A stretch of 64,000 nt of DNA from Arthrobacter ramosus (lineage in GTDB: Bacteria; Actinomycetota; Actinomycetes; Actinomycetales; Micrococcaceae), in contig NZ_BAAAWN010000001.1 of assembly GCF_039535095.1 (NCBI RefSeq), forward strand, positions 1,178,001 through 1,242,000, written 5' to 3'. The first letter of the stretch is position 1. Each line of letters begins with the position of its first letter. Positions 32,882 to 42,857 of this stretch are shown here, piece after piece. The notes beneath the pieces are model-generated. The model did not search any database, had not been told where the DNA came from, and worked only from the letters and a program-made list of their open reading frames with translations. The position numbers and the translations under genes are program-made.

Positions 32882-34510
32882 ATGGCATTGAACAAAAAAG
32901 CCTTGCGAAGCGCTATCGCGTTCGCGGGCATCTCCGTATTCGCTTTGACGGCCTGCACGGGCCCGGCGGGCGGCGGCGGTTCAGCTTCCTCAGCTGCCAG
33001 CGGTCCGATCGCTTACGGCACCACCGATAAGGTGACCGCGCTCGATCCCGCTGGTTCGTACGACAACGGTTCTTTCATGGTGATGAACCAGGTCTATTCC
33101 TTCCTCCTCAACTCGAAGCCAGGAAGCGCCGACCCCGTTCCGGACCTGGCAGCGTCGGCGTCGTTCACGTCGCCCACCGAGTACACCGTCAAGCTGAAGC
33201 CCGGACTCAAGTGGGCCAACGGCCACACACTGGACTCCACCGACGTCAAGTTTTCGTTCGACCGGCAGCTCAAGATCAACGACCCCGCCGGTCCTGCAAG
33301 CCTGCTCGAAAACCTGGACAGCGTCACCACCCCGGACGCCAATACGGCCGTTTTCAAGCTGAAGCTCGCGAACGACCAGACGTTCCCGCAGATCCTCAGC
33401 AGCCCGGCCGCGCCGATTGTGGACCACCAGGTCTTCCCCGCCGACAAACTGCTTTCGGATGACGACATCATCAAGGCCAAGGCGTTCTATGGCCAGTACA
33501 CGATCGACAGCTACAAGAAGAACGAGCTCATCAGCCTCAAGGCCTACCCTGACTACCAGGGTGTCCTGGGCAAGCCGGCCAACGACGCCGCCACGATCAA
33601 GTACTACGCCGAGCCGACCAACATGAAGCTGGACATCCAGCAAGGCAACATCGACGTTGCGAACCGAAGCCTCAGCGCCACCGACGTCGACGACCTCAAG
33701 AAGGACTCGAAGGTCAAGGTCAACGTTGGTCCCGGCGGCGAGATCCGCTACATCACGTTCAACTTCAACACCATGCCGTTCGGCGCCAAGGCAGCCGGTG
33801 CCGACCCGGCCAAGGCTCTTGCCGTGCGCCAGGCGATCGCCAACCTCGTTGACCGCCAGGCAATCGCGGACCAGGTCTACAAGGGCACATACCTGCCGCT
33901 GTACTCCAACGTCCCCAGCGGGTTCCTGGGCGCCAACGAGTCGTTCAAGGATGCCTATGGCGACAACGGAAAGCCGAGCCTGGACAAAGCCAAGAAGGTT
34001 CTTTCCGATGCCGGTGTCAAGGACGTCGTCACGTTGAACCTCCAGTACAACCCGGACCACTACGGCAAGTCCTCGGGCGACGAGTACGCCATGATCAAGG
34101 ACCAGCTTGAGAAGTCGGGCCTCTTCAAGGTGAACCTGCAGTCCACCGAATGGGTGACCTACAGCAAGGCCAGCCGTGCGGACGAGTACCCGCTGTTCCA
34201 GTTCGGTTGGTTCCCTGACTTCAGCGACCCCGACAACTACTTGACCCCGTTCTTCCCGAACGGTGGCTTCTTGAAGAACCACTTCAACGACCAGGCCGTG
34301 ACGGACCTGATCAACAAGCAGCTGACCACCACGGACAAGTCGGCTCGCGAATCCACCATCAAGGACGCCCAGAACGCTCTGGCAAAGGACATTTCCACTT
34401 TGCCGCTGCTCCAGGGTGCCCAGGTTGCCATCTCGGCGAAGGGCGTGAACGGCGTCGACAAGACGCTTGACGCTTCCTTCAAGTTCCGATTGGGAACTAT
34501 TTCAAAGTAA
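32882..34510 (+). CDS. Peptide ABC transporter substrate-binding lipoprotein
   Basis: The 542-residue protein is a family 5 (DppA/OppA) solute-binding protein. It has a lipoprotein signal (AFAGISVFALTAC, lipidated Cys about residue 25), then GTTDKVTALDPAGSYDNG and the family segment AEPTNMKLDIQQGNIDVA. It would capture oligopeptides outside the membrane. ATG 32882 gives a proper signal sequence; a longer frame upstream does not. A hairpin after the stop probably keeps its mRNA more abundant than that of the permease genes. Confidence 0.92.
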   Translation: MALNKKALRSAIAFAGISVFALTACTGPAGGGGSASSAASGPIAYGTTDKVTALDPAGSYDNGSFMVMNQVYSFLLNSKPGSADPVPDLAASASFTSPTEYTVKLKPGLKWANGHTLDSTDVKFSFDRQLKINDPAGPASLLENLDSVTTPDANTAVFKLKLANDQTFPQILSSPAAPIVDHQVFPADKLLSDDDIIKAKAFYGQYTIDSYKKNELISLKAYPDYQGVLGKPANDAATIKYYAEPTNMKLDIQQGNIDVANRSLSATDVDDLKKDSKVKVNVGPGGEIRYITFNFNTMPFGAKAAGADPAKALAVRQAIANLVDRQAIADQVYKGTYLPLYSNVPSGFLGANESFKDAYGDNGKPSLDKAKKVLSDAGVKDVVTLNLQYNPDHYGKSSGDEYAMIKDQLEKSGLFKVNLQSTEWVTYSKASRADEYPLFQFGWFPDFSDPDNYLTPFFPNGGFLKNHFNDQAVTDLINKQLTTTDKSARESTIKDAQNALAKDISTLPLLQGAQVAISAKGVNGVDKTLDASFKFRLGTISK

Positions 34511-34521
34511 GCAGCCGGTAG

Positions 34522-34555
34522 GGGGAGGCGGTGCCAACAGGTGCTTTGCCTCCCC
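34522..34555 (+). terminator. Intercistronic hairpin after the binding-protein gene
   Basis: GGGGAGGC (34522-34529) pairs with GCCTCCCC (34548-34555), with an inner GGTGC-type pairing, then TTATTGCTG. It lies between binding protein and permease, as is common in ABC importer operons. Confidence 0.65.
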
Positions 34556-34623
34556 TTATTGCTGATTGCCTCACATTTGAGCAAAACCCCGCGCGATCCG
34601 CGGGCAATGAACTTTAGGTAGCA

Positions 34624-35712
34624 ATGACAACACTTATAGAGGTGCCCGACGTCGAACCGGACGCGGTCGCTCCCAAGAGTAAATCAGCGGGCGGGGGGCT
34701 CGGCAGGTACATCGTGGTCAGGTTCTTCCTGATCATTCCCACGATCTTCATCCTCGTGACCCTGGTTTTCTTCCTCATGCGGGTCATCGGAGACCCCATC
34801 ACCGCAGCGCAGGGCGGCCGGCTTCCCCCGGATGTCCTGGCGCAGCGAATCCACGACGCCGGTTACGACCGGCCGATCATCATCCAGTACTTCGAATACC
34901 TGGGCCAGTTGGTCACCGGTAACTTCGGCACCACCATCACGGACCGGCGCCCCGTCGTCGAAATGCTGTCGACCTTCGGCGCAGCCACCCTCGAGCTGAC
35001 GATCAACGCGCTGGTCGTGGCGCTCGCGGTCGGCATCCCGCTGGGCATGATCGCCGCGCAACGGCGCGACAAGGCGACTGACGCCTTCCTGCGCTGCTTT
35101 GCCATACTCTGCTACGCCACTCCGGTCTTCTTCTCCGGACTCCTGCTCAAGCTGACGTTCTCGGTTTGGCTCGGATGGCTCCCGGTGGCCGGGCGAGTGT
35201 CCACCCGCACTGAGCTGACCATGGGCCAACTGGCCGCTCCCACCGGCATTTATTGGCTCGACGCCCTGCGCAGCGGCAATCTCACCGCTCTCGGCGACGT
35301 TGTGTCTCACGCGGTGCTGCCCGCTATTGCCCTGGGTCTCCTGACCGCCGGCGTCTTCCTGCGCCTCGTCAGGACCAACGTCATCGGAACGCTGGGCAAG
35401 GATTACGTCGAGGCCGGCCGTTCCCGCGGCGTCAGCGAGTTCCGACTCGTGACCAAGCACGCCTACAAGCCGGCGCTCATCCCCATCATCACCGTAATGG
35501 GCTTGCAGATCGCCCTGATGCTCGGCGGAGCCGTGCTCACCGAGACCACCTTCGAATGGAAGGGACTTGGCTACCAGCTGGTCCAGTACCTGAACGCCAG
35601 GGACTTCGTGGCGGTCCAGGGCATCGTGGTGCTGCTGGCCGTCATCGTCGCATTTACCAACTTCGTCGTGGACGTCGTCGCCGCGCTGATCGACCCGCGA
35701 GTGAGGTACTGA
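34624..35712 (+). CDS. Peptide ABC transporter permease, DppB type
   Basis: The 362-residue permease has a first membrane helix near residue 30 (FFLIIPTIFILVTLVFFLMR), a large outer loop, and five further helices. The cytoplasmic EAA loop (YVEAGRSRGVSEFRLVTKHAYKPAL) contacts the ATPase. It pairs with the next gene, which starts 1 nt after its stop. Confidence 0.92.
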   Translation: MTTLIEVPDVEPDAVAPKSKSAGGGLGRYIVVRFFLIIPTIFILVTLVFFLMRVIGDPITAAQGGRLPPDVLAQRIHDAGYDRPIIIQYFEYLGQLVTGNFGTTITDRRPVVEMLSTFGAATLELTINALVVALAVGIPLGMIAAQRRDKATDAFLRCFAILCYATPVFFSGLLLKLTFSVWLGWLPVAGRVSTRTELTMGQLAAPTGIYWLDALRSGNLTALGDVVSHAVLPAIALGLLTAGVFLRLVRTNVIGTLGKDYVEAGRSRGVSEFRLVTKHAYKPALIPIITVMGLQIALMLGGAVLTETTFEWKGLGYQLVQYLNARDFVAVQGIVVLLAVIVAFTNFVVDVVAALIDPRVRY

Positions 35713-35713
35713 C

Positions 35714-36748
35714 ATGAGCACTGCAACAATTCCAGGACGGAAGAAGTCCTTCCTGTCAGGACTTCCTGTCATTTCCCACGTCAACAAGAGCGTTGGCCTC
35801 CAGCGGGGCATGCTCATCACCGGGCTTGTGCTGACCGGGATCTTCCTTCTCTCGACCGTGCTCGCGCCGTTCATCGCACCGTACGGCTATTCCCAACTGA
35901 GTGATGCTTCCGGTTCGTTCCCGACGCAGGAGGCTCCCGGAAGCAAGCACCTGCTCGGCACAACAGTCGGCGGCTATGACGTTCTCTCCCGCGTCCTGTG
36001 GGGTTCACAGACCGCCGTGACCGTGATCGTCGTCGCCGTGGTGATGTCCATCTTCCTCGGCGTGGCGCTGGGCCTGCTCAGTGGTTACTTTGGTGGCTGG
36101 CTGGACCGGGTGCTGGTAGTCATCGCCGATGCCATCTACGCCTTTCCTTCCCTGCTCCTGGCGATCGTCATGTCGATCGTCATCAGCCGTGGCCAGTCGA
36201 GCTTCTGGGGCGGCATCCTCGCCTGCGCCTTCTCGATCACCGTGGTGTTCGTTCCGCAGTATTTCCGCGTGATCCGGGCCGAAACCATCAGGCTCAAGGC
36301 CGAGCCGTTCGTGGAGTCGGCCATGGTCCTGGGCGCGTCCAGTATTCGGATCATCACCCGGCACATCTTCAAGAACGCCACCAGGACGCTTCCGCTGATG
36401 TTCACCCTGAACGCCTCTGAAGCGATCCTGACCCTTGCCGGCCTTGGCTTCCTGGGCTTCGGCATTGAACCGTCCTCAGCCGCAGAATGGGGCTTCGACC
36501 TCAACAAGGCCATGGCGGACGCGTCCTCCGGCATTTGGTGGACCGGCGTCTTCCCCGGTATCGCGATCGTCCTCACAGTGCTGGGGCTGACCTTGGTCGG
36601 CGAAAGCATCAACGATCTCAACGATCCCCGCCTACGCGGCCGCAAGCGTGCTGGAGGCAAGGCCTCCCGCTCCAAGGCCCCGGCAGGCACCGATGGCACG
36701 AACACAGGGGCCGCTACCGCTCCTGAACCAGAAGCAGGTAAGGCATGA
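35714..36748 (+). CDS. Peptide ABC transporter permease, DppC type
   Basis: The 344-residue permease has an N-terminal OppC-type helix (about residue 35-55), HLLGTTVGGYDVLSRVLWG before the main membrane domain, and an EAA loop (FVESAMVLGASSIRIITRHIFK). A basic Lys/Arg/Ala-rich tail (from about residue 300) precedes the stop. It starts 1 nt after the DppB-type gene and overlaps the ATPase gene by 4 bp. Confidence 0.92.
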   Translation: MSTATIPGRKKSFLSGLPVISHVNKSVGLQRGMLITGLVLTGIFLLSTVLAPFIAPYGYSQLSDASGSFPTQEAPGSKHLLGTTVGGYDVLSRVLWGSQTAVTVIVVAVVMSIFLGVALGLLSGYFGGWLDRVLVVIADAIYAFPSLLLAIVMSIVISRGQSSFWGGILACAFSITVVFVPQYFRVIRAETIRLKAEPFVESAMVLGASSIRIITRHIFKNATRTLPLMFTLNASEAILTLAGLGFLGFGIEPSSAAEWGFDLNKAMADASSGIWWTGVFPGIAIVLTVLGLTLVGESINDLNDPRLRGRKRAGGKASRSKAPAGTDGTNTGAATAPEPEAGKA

Positions 36749-38454
36749 CCACCAATATCGGCAACATTTCGGACCAGCCGCTGCCATCCGGGCAGCCCGT
36801 CCTGGACATCGAACGGCTCAAAGTCACCTTTGCCACCGACAGCGGCGACGTCTACGCGGTCAAGGACGTCAGCCTCGAGGTCAAAGCCGGCGAAGTGCTG
36901 GCGATCGTAGGGGAGTCAGGTTCGGGCAAGACCGTCACGGCCAAGACCATCCTCGGCCTGCTCCCTGAAACGGCCATCAGCTCGGGAGCCGTGCTGATCA
37001 ACGGCAACAACGTCATCAGCGTCAGTGCGTCCAAACTGCGCAAGATCCGCGGCCGCGATGTGGCCATGGTCTTCCAGGAACCGTCAACGGCCCTGAACCC
37101 GGTGTTCACGGTCGGCTGGCAGATCGCCGAAGGCATCCGGGCCCATGCCTCGGACGGACACCGCATCTCGGCCAAGGAAGCCAAGAAACGGGCAACCGAG
37201 GCTTTGCGGAAGGTAGGCATCCCGGATCCCGAAACCCGCGTCAACTACTATCCCCACCAGCTTTCCGGTGGCCAGAAGCAACGCGTAGTCATCGCGGCTG
37301 CGCTCGCGTTGAACCCGGGTCTGATCGTGGCGGACGAGCCGACGACGGCCCTGGACGTCACTGTCCAGGCCGAGATCCTTCAGTTGCTCCGGGATCTTCG
37401 GGACAAGTACGGCACCTCGATTGTGCTCATTACGCACAATATGGGTGTCGTGGCCGACCTGGCCGACCGCGTCGTGGTCATGTACCAAGGCGATGTCGTC
37501 GAAGAGGCCACCGCCAGGGTCCTGTTCGCCGAGCCCAAGCAGGACTACACGAAGAAGCTGCTGGCCGCCGTGCCGCACCTCGGCCGCAACTCAGCGTCCG
37601 AGGGGGCCACCGAACGGTTGCACCAAGGTGGAAAGGTCCTGGTTGAGGCCAAGAACCTCACCATCGAGTACCCGGGGCGCCTCGGCAAGCCCGGGTTCAA
37701 GGCCGTGGACAACGTCAGCTTCACGGTTTCCGAGAACGAGGTCTTTGGCCTGGTCGGTGAGTCCGGTTCGGGCAAGTCCACCATCGGCCGCGCCATTGCA
37801 GGCCTCAACAAGGTAACCGGCGGCAGCCTCAAGGTCCTCGGCTACGAAATGCTGGACTTCAAGGAACACACGTTCAAGCCGCTGCGCAAGGACATCGGCT
37901 TCGTCTTCCAGGACCCGGCCGCCTCGTTCAACCCTCACCTGACCATCGGTGAGTGCGTAGCGGAACCGCTGCTCATCCATACCCACCCGAGCCCGGCTCA
38001 AGCACGCCTGCGAGTGGCGCAGTTGCTCGAATCGGTGCAGCTGCCGGCGTCGTACGCTGAACGCTTCCCGCACGAGCTCTCCGGCGGGCAGCGCCAGCGC
38101 GCTTCGCTGGCGCGTTCGCTCGCGCTCAACCCGCGCCTCCTGATCGCCGACGAGCCGACCTCGGCCCTCGACGTTTCCGTGCAGGCGAAGGTCCTGGAAC
38201 TGTTCAAGGACATTCAGGAAGAGTTCGGTTTTGCCGCGTTGTTCATCAGCCACGACCTCGCGGTCGTGGACATTCTCTCCCACTGGGTGGGCGTGTTGTA
38301 CAAGGGCGAACTCGTCGAGCAGGGGATCGGCAGCCAGATCATGGGCAATCCCCAGCACGACTACACCCGCAGGCTCATCGCCTCCCTGCCGGTGCCGGAT
38401 CCTGACGAACAGGCCCGACGCCGGGAAGAGCACCGCGCGCTGCTGGGCATCTAG
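36745..38454 (+). CDS. Peptide ABC transporter ATP-binding protein, fused DppD-DppF
   Basis: The 569-residue protein has two complete ATPase units in one chain. The first (residues 14-270) has [19 protein letters not shown] and [11 protein letters not shown]. The second (about 290-569) has [20 protein letters not shown] and [11 protein letters not shown]. Each has the C-terminal oligopeptide-transporter extension ([31 protein letters not shown]). Fusion gives a fixed 1:1 ATPase pair for the two permeases and is common in actinobacteria. It overlaps the preceding permease gene by 4 bp. Confidence 0.93.
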   Translation: MTTNIGNISDQPLPSGQPVLDIERLKVTFATDSGDVYAVKDVSLEVKAGEVLAIVGESGSGKTVTAKTILGLLPETAISSGAVLINGNNVISVSASKLRKIRGRDVAMVFQEPSTALNPVFTVGWQIAEGIRAHASDGHRISAKEAKKRATEALRKVGIPDPETRVNYYPHQLSGGQKQRVVIAAALALNPGLIVADEPTTALDVTVQAEILQLLRDLRDKYGTSIVLITHNMGVVADLADRVVVMYQGDVVEEATARVLFAEPKQDYTKKLLAAVPHLGRNSASEGATERLHQGGKVLVEAKNLTIEYPGRLGKPGFKAVDNVSFTVSENEVFGLVGESGSGKSTIGRAIAGLNKVTGGSLKVLGYEMLDFKEHTFKPLRKDIGFVFQDPAASFNPHLTIGECVAEPLLIHTHPSPAQARLRVAQLLESVQLPASYAERFPHELSGGQRQRASLARSLALNPRLLIADEPTSALDVSVQAKVLELFKDIQEEFGFAALFISHDLAVVDILSHWVGVLYKGELVEQGIGSQIMGNPQHDYTRRLIASLPVPDPDEQARRREEHRALLGI

Positions 38455-38485
38455 CCCGCCATCCAAGCGGCGATCCGCAAAGAAC

Positions 38486-38524
38486 GGACATGCCCGCCCT
38501 TCTCCGCGAAGGGCGGGCATGTCC
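38486..38524. terminator. Bidirectional terminator after the peptide transporter operon
   Basis: A perfect 16-bp stem (38486-38501 with 38509-38524, GGACATGCCCGCCCTT) with a 7-nt loop, between convergent genes. Confidence 0.9.
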
Positions 38525-38536
38525 CTTGGGCCGCGG

Positions 38537-39196
38537 CTATTCGGACACGATGCTGATGTTGAAGAGCTTGTCCTTCGGCTGGCGCACGAAGATCCGGAGC
38601 CACAGCGGCATCCACATTTCGAGGCCGCGGGCGACGTCGAGCCCGCCCAGGTCGTGGATGTGTTCCGGGAGCCAGCCGAACGCCCGCAGGAGCGCGACGA
38701 CGGTGGCTTTCGCCTCGTCGTCGTTCCCCGCCACGAAGACGTCATGGGCGCCATCGGCGAGCCTGAGCGGGTCAACCATCAGCGGAGCCTCCAAGGTGTT
38801 GAGGGCCTTGACCACACGGGCCTTGGGGAAGGAACGCTGGATGGTTTCGGCAATGCTGTCGGTATTGCAGACGGAGAGCGACGGCGGGAAGCCGGCAGAA
38901 AAGTCCAGAGGATTGGACACATCCATAAGGACCTTGCCGGCCAGGTTCGCCGCCCCGGCTTCACTCAACGCGGCGAGCGAGACCATGCCGGGGGTTGCGT
39001 TGATCACGATCTCGGCCATGGCTGCGGCCTGCGCGAAGGAACCGGAGCTTGCTCCCGGACCTGCCTGCGCCGCCCACTCCGTCCCCTTGGGATTGCCGGC
39101 CTCCCGGGAACCCATCATGACCTCGTGGCCTATCGCCACCAATTTGCCGGCCAGAGTGTGCCCCACCATTCCGGTGCCAAGAACTGCGATTTTCAT
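38537..39196 (-). CDS. NADPH-dependent F420 reductase-like dehydrogenase
   Basis: The 219-residue protein has an N-terminal nucleotide-binding motif (MKIAVLGTGMVGHTLAGKL) followed by MMGSREAG, whose Ser-Arg pair suggests NADP preference. INATPGM, LMDVSNPLD and VVKALNTLEA follow. It resembles the Fno-type F420H2:NADP oxidoreductases and related small dehydrogenases, but F420 use is not shown. ATG 39196 has GAGAGCACGC upstream. It is divergent from the chorismate mutase gene. Confidence 0.8.
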   Translation of the reverse strand: MKIAVLGTGMVGHTLAGKLVAIGHEVMMGSREAGNPKGTEWAAQAGPGASSGSFAQAAAMAEIVINATPGMVSLAALSEAGAANLAGKVLMDVSNPLDFSAGFPPSLSVCNTDSIAETIQRSFPKARVVKALNTLEAPLMVDPLRLADGAHDVFVAGNDDEAKATVVALLRAFGWLPEHIHDLGGLDVARGLEMWMPLWLRIFVRQPKDKLFNISIVSE

Positions 39197-39274
39197 GCGT
39201 GCTCTCCTTCTCATCGGCGCGGACATGCCCATTCTGCCCCTCAAGGGCCGGCCGGCACACCCTAGACTGGAGGA

Positions 39275-39661
39275 ATGACCGAGCAGAACCACGCCCTCCC
39301 CGACGCCGACTCCTTCGATCCTTCCGCCAGTTCCCTGGCCGGCCGCGTGGACCAGGCCGTCATGGACGAGTTGCTCTCCATCCGCTCCAGCATCGACAAC
39401 ATCGACGCCACCCTCGTCTTCCTCCTTGCGGAACGCTTCAAGGCCACCCAGAAAGTGGGCGTCCTCAAGGCGACGCACAAGCTTCCTGCCGGAGACCCGG
39501 GAAGAGAGTCCGCCCAGATTGCGCGGCTCCGCCGGCTCGCGGAAGAGGCGAACCTCGATCCTGCCTTCGCCGAGAAGTTCCTGAATTTCATCATCAGTGA
39601 GGTCATCCGGCACCACGAGGCAATCGCTGAAGGCCACCAGGCTTCCGTCGCGCAGGCCTGA
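39275..39661 (+). CDS. Chorismate mutase (AroQ type)
   Basis: The 128-residue protein is all-helical. After a 30-residue N-terminal extension it has LLSIRSSIDNIDATLVFLLAERF, KVGVLKATHKLPAGDPGRE and FLNFIISEVIRHHEAIAE, the AroQ pattern. It converts chorismate to prephenate for Phe and Tyr synthesis. GGAGG lies 4 nt upstream of the ATG. It is followed after 4 nt by a MetE-like gene. Confidence 0.9.
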   Translation: MTEQNHALPDADSFDPSASSLAGRVDQAVMDELLSIRSSIDNIDATLVFLLAERFKATQKVGVLKATHKLPAGDPGRESAQIARLRRLAEEANLDPAFAEKFLNFIISEVIRHHEAIAEGHQASVAQA

Positions 39662-39665
39662 ACAC

Positions 39666-40703
39666 ATGGCCGCCGAAACCGCGCAGAACCAGGTCACCGC
39701 CACGGCATTGGGTCCTTGGCCCGGAACGGATCCTGCTGAGGCAGCCCGGATCATCCGCGGCGAGCTGGGCAGCCCCCACCTGCCGTTCCTGGCCGAGCTT
39801 CCGGACCGTGGCGTCGGCTCGGACGCCCTCGGCCGGACCGCATCGCTTCTGGTTGAGTTGGCCATCGATGTGCAGCCGCACGGCTGGCGCCTGGTTGACC
39901 GTCCCGGGAAAGACCTGCGGCGTGCGAAGTCCGCCCTTGCTACGGACATCAACGTCCTGGCCGACGTCGCCGGCTCGGAAGAATCCTCCGCCGATGCTCT
40001 GAAGATCCAGTTGCGCGGCCCGATGAGCCTCGCGGCCGGCCTCTACTTGCACAACGGGGAGCGTGCCCTCCTTGACTACGGCGCCCGCAGGGACATCGCG
40101 GAGTCCTTGGCCGCCGGCGTCGCCGAGCACGTATCCCGGATCCGGACGGCCGTGCCGGGCGCCGGGATAGTGGTCCAGCTCGACGAGCCGGACATCTCTT
40201 CCGTGTTGGCCGGCACCATTCCCACGGCGAGCGGCTATCGCACCCTGCGCTCCATCCCGGTCGAGGAGGTCACGGGCGCCTGGCGGTTGGTGATCGACGC
40301 GCTGCGGGCCGCAGGGGTGGCGGAGACCGTGGTTTCCGTTCCGGAAATCGAAGCCCCGATCCAGCAGATCCTCTCCTCCGGAGCCGACGGCGTCGCCCTT
40401 CCGCTCAAAGCACTCACCACTCGGCAATGGGAACAGATTGCCACCGCGGTGGAAGCGGGCAAACGGCTGTGGGCCGGCGCTTTGCCCATAGAGAATCCGC
40501 GTGCAACCCTGCCACGTACCGCCGAGCTTGTGGACACCGTCTGGCGGCCTTGGCGCCAACTCGGCCTGCCGGCGTCGAGCCTCGGGGCTGTGCGTGTCAC
40601 GCCGTCGGACGGGCTGGCCGGATTCTCGCCGTCGGGGGCCAAAGAGGTTCTGAACCGCTTGAGCCAGATTGCGGACGGGCTGAACCAGCTCGCGCTCGGC
40701 TAG
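39666..40703 (+). CDS. Cobalamin-independent methionine synthase (MetE C-terminal)-like protein
   Basis: The 345-residue protein has the UROD/MetE barrel pattern: LGPWPGTDPAEAARIIRGELG (residues 16-36), PHLPFLAELPDRG, IQLRGPMSLAAGLYL, VVQLDEPDISSVLAG (about 175) and SSGADGVALPL. It is only as long as the MetE catalytic half, and the usual Cys/His zinc ligands are not evident, so methionine synthesis is doubtful. It is probably co-transcribed with the chorismate mutase gene. Confidence 0.75.
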   Translation: MAAETAQNQVTATALGPWPGTDPAEAARIIRGELGSPHLPFLAELPDRGVGSDALGRTASLLVELAIDVQPHGWRLVDRPGKDLRRAKSALATDINVLADVAGSEESSADALKIQLRGPMSLAAGLYLHNGERALLDYGARRDIAESLAAGVAEHVSRIRTAVPGAGIVVQLDEPDISSVLAGTIPTASGYRTLRSIPVEEVTGAWRLVIDALRAAGVAETVVSVPEIEAPIQQILSSGADGVALPLKALTTRQWEQIATAVEAGKRLWAGALPIENPRATLPRTAELVDTVWRPWRQLGLPASSLGAVRVTPSDGLAGFSPSGAKEVLNRLSQIADGLNQLALG

Positions 40704-40721
40704 CCTGCGGTCCGGCCCCTT

Positions 40722-41456
40722 CTAGACGCGCCGTTCCCAACGGTCCGGCTCGGCATAGCGGGGGAGCCCGACGGCGGCGGTGGCGGTTCGCGCCGCGGCG
40801 GCACCATCCGTCGCGGGTAGCGAGGGCGTCAAACGGTAGTCGAAGGAGCCCGCGTAGACCAGGACCAGGCCGACGTGTGGCTGAAGCACCTTCACCTGGA
40901 TCCGATGCTTTCCTTCTGCCGCATCCCACCACTGCTCCGCGTAGGCCTTCGCATCAAGGGAATCCGGCAAGGTGAGCCTCAGCGGACCCAGGAACAAACG
41001 CGAGGCACCCGAGACGCCGCGAAGGCGCCCGTCCGGCGTGACATCCAGATCCAATGCCGTGGCAAGCCTGCGGTATCGGCCCACATAGTCGACCAGGCGG
41101 GTGCCGCCGTCGTTGGTGGTCTCCGCGACAGTGGTGTCATGGAACAACCGGGCGTGCCCGGGAAAGAAAATTTCACGCCGGGCCGTGAGGCTGGACCGTC
41201 CGAACGGATCAAGGTGGGCATGATTTTCGATGCGGAACGGGACACGCTCGCCGTACTCGGGGAAGAAGGCCTCTTCCCCTGCAACCGTGGCAAGGAAGGG
41301 GCGGAGCCACTTCTGCCGGCAACCGACCACGTCGAAGACGCCCTCGCCGATTCCGTAGGATCCGGAGCCCGGGGCAAGGGAGAAATACTCCTGGAGTTCA
41401 GGCTGCAACTGCCGGAACTTGCCGCCCAACGCGAGCTCGTAGATGGGTGTGCTCAT
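40722..41456 (-). CDS. DUF4166 domain-containing protein
   Basis: The 244-residue soluble protein has IYELALGGKFRQLQPELQEYFSL at its start, GEGVFDVVGCRQKWLRP, then FRIENHAHLDPFGRSSLTARR and VDYVGRYRRLATALDLDV. This is the DUF4166 pattern, of unknown function. It is the last gene of a minus-strand run and may be an independent addition, as the gap to the DUF58 gene is 53 nt. Confidence 0.75.
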   Translation of the reverse strand: MSTPIYELALGGKFRQLQPELQEYFSLAPGSGSYGIGEGVFDVVGCRQKWLRPFLATVAGEEAFFPEYGERVPFRIENHAHLDPFGRSSLTARREIFFPGHARLFHDTTVAETTNDGGTRLVDYVGRYRRLATALDLDVTPDGRLRGVSGASRLFLGPLRLTLPDSLDAKAYAEQWWDAAEGKHRIQVKVLQPHVGLVLVYAGSFDYRLTPSLPATDGAAAARTATAAVGLPRYAEPDRWERRV

Positions 41457-41509
41457 GTGCTTTCCTCGGATTCCGGGTTGTTGATATCTGGACTCGGCGC
41501 GTGGCCAGG

Positions 41510-42802
41510 CTACAAGCGGCCCGCAGCCTTTAGCCGAATGTACGCATCCGCCAGGAGCGGCGGCAGTTCCAACGGCTCGGCGTCGACTACCTCCGCGCCA
41601 AGCTGGCGCAATTGGGCGCTGACGGCCTCACGGTCCAGCAGGGCACGTTCGGCGGCCGAGGCACGGAAGACCTGGCTCGCCGTCGTGCGTTCTTCCTTCA
41701 TTCGTCCCAGCAAGGGGTCCCGGACCGATCCCAGGAGCACGACATGCTGCCGCACCAGTTGCGCCACCAAGGGAATGAGTCCTTCTTCGGGGGCGCCGCT
41801 GTCGAGCGAGGTCAACAGGACCACGAGGGAACGGTGCGCGGAAATGGCCCGTACCTGGGCCGGGACCTGGGTCCAGTCCATCTCGATCAGTTCCGCCTCA
41901 AGCGGAGCCATGGCCTGGACCAGGGAGCCGAGGAGATTGCCTTTTGCCGCTGAATCGACGCGCCCGCGGACGCGCCTGTCGAAGGCGAAGAAGTCCACGC
42001 GGTCTCCGCCTCGCTCAGCCAGCACTGCCAGCAGGAGAGCCGCCTCCATTCCGGTGTCCAGGCGGGGCTCGTCCTCGATTCGGGCTGCCGCCGTGCGCGA
42101 GGTGTCGAGCATGATCACGACGCGGCGGTCCCGTTCGGGTCGCCAGGTTCGGACGACGACGGCGGTGCGCCGGGCGGTTGCCCGCCAGTCGATGGAGCGC
42201 ACGTCGTCGCCCCGGACGTAGTCGCGGAGGGAATCGAACTCCGTGCCGGCCCCGCGGATCTGCACGGCCGCTTTGCCGTCGAGCTCCCGCAGTTTCCGCA
42301 GCTTGGACGGCAAATGCCGCTTGGAATGGAACGGCGGCAGGACGCGAAGATGGCCGGGGAGGGCCACGGTGCGTTGCCTGGCAGCCAGGCCAAGCGGGCC
42401 GAAAGAACGCAGCGTTACATGCGGTGCCGTCAGGTCGCCGCGCCGTGTTGGCCTCAGCTGTACTGACATTCGCCGCCGCTCACCGGCCGGGATTTCGATG
42501 CGCTGGACCGGGGCGACGGTCCCTGCGGAGGGCTGCCAGGCGTCACGCACCATTCCGCGGAAGGTCCGCCGGTTGCCGTTTTCCATCGTCAGAACGGATT
42601 CCGTTTCCGCGTGGAGGGTGACATTCCCGGGATCCTTCCGCCGCAGGGCAATCTTGGCCGGCGAGGCGGCCAGCAGGAGGTCGGACAACACGAGGGCCAA
42701 CAGCATGGCGGAGGTGAGGAGGACTGTACCCCAGGCGGGAAACAGCAGCAACGGGGCCAATGCGGCGAAAACCAGCAGCACAAAGCGGCCTGTGATCGCC
42801 AT
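41510..42802 (-). CDS. DUF58 domain-containing protein
   Basis: The 430-residue protein has two membrane helices near residues 5-45 and a central region with LRDYVRGDDVRSIDWRATAR (about residue 207), the DUF58 hallmark. A von Willebrand factor A-like part follows (VVIMLDTSRTAAARI). MoxR ATPase/DUF58 pairs work as chaperone-like modules, often in envelope or enzyme-maturation systems. The partner MoxR gene lies 55 nt upstream. Confidence 0.88.
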   Translation of the reverse strand: MAITGRFVLLVFAALAPLLLFPAWGTVLLTSAMLLALVLSDLLLAASPAKIALRRKDPGNVTLHAETESVLTMENGNRRTFRGMVRDAWQPSAGTVAPVQRIEIPAGERRRMSVQLRPTRRGDLTAPHVTLRSFGPLGLAARQRTVALPGHLRVLPPFHSKRHLPSKLRKLRELDGKAAVQIRGAGTEFDSLRDYVRGDDVRSIDWRATARRTAVVVRTWRPERDRRVVIMLDTSRTAAARIEDEPRLDTGMEAALLLAVLAERGGDRVDFFAFDRRVRGRVDSAAKGNLLGSLVQAMAPLEAELIEMDWTQVPAQVRAISAHRSLVVLLTSLDSGAPEEGLIPLVAQLVRQHVVLLGSVRDPLLGRMKEERTTASQVFRASAAERALLDREAVSAQLRQLGAEVVDAEPLELPPLLADAYIRLKAAGRL

Positions 42803-42857
42803 TCAGTACCGCCTGAAGGAGAGAGTCATGAGGTGGAAAGTCATGAGGCGAGGCCAA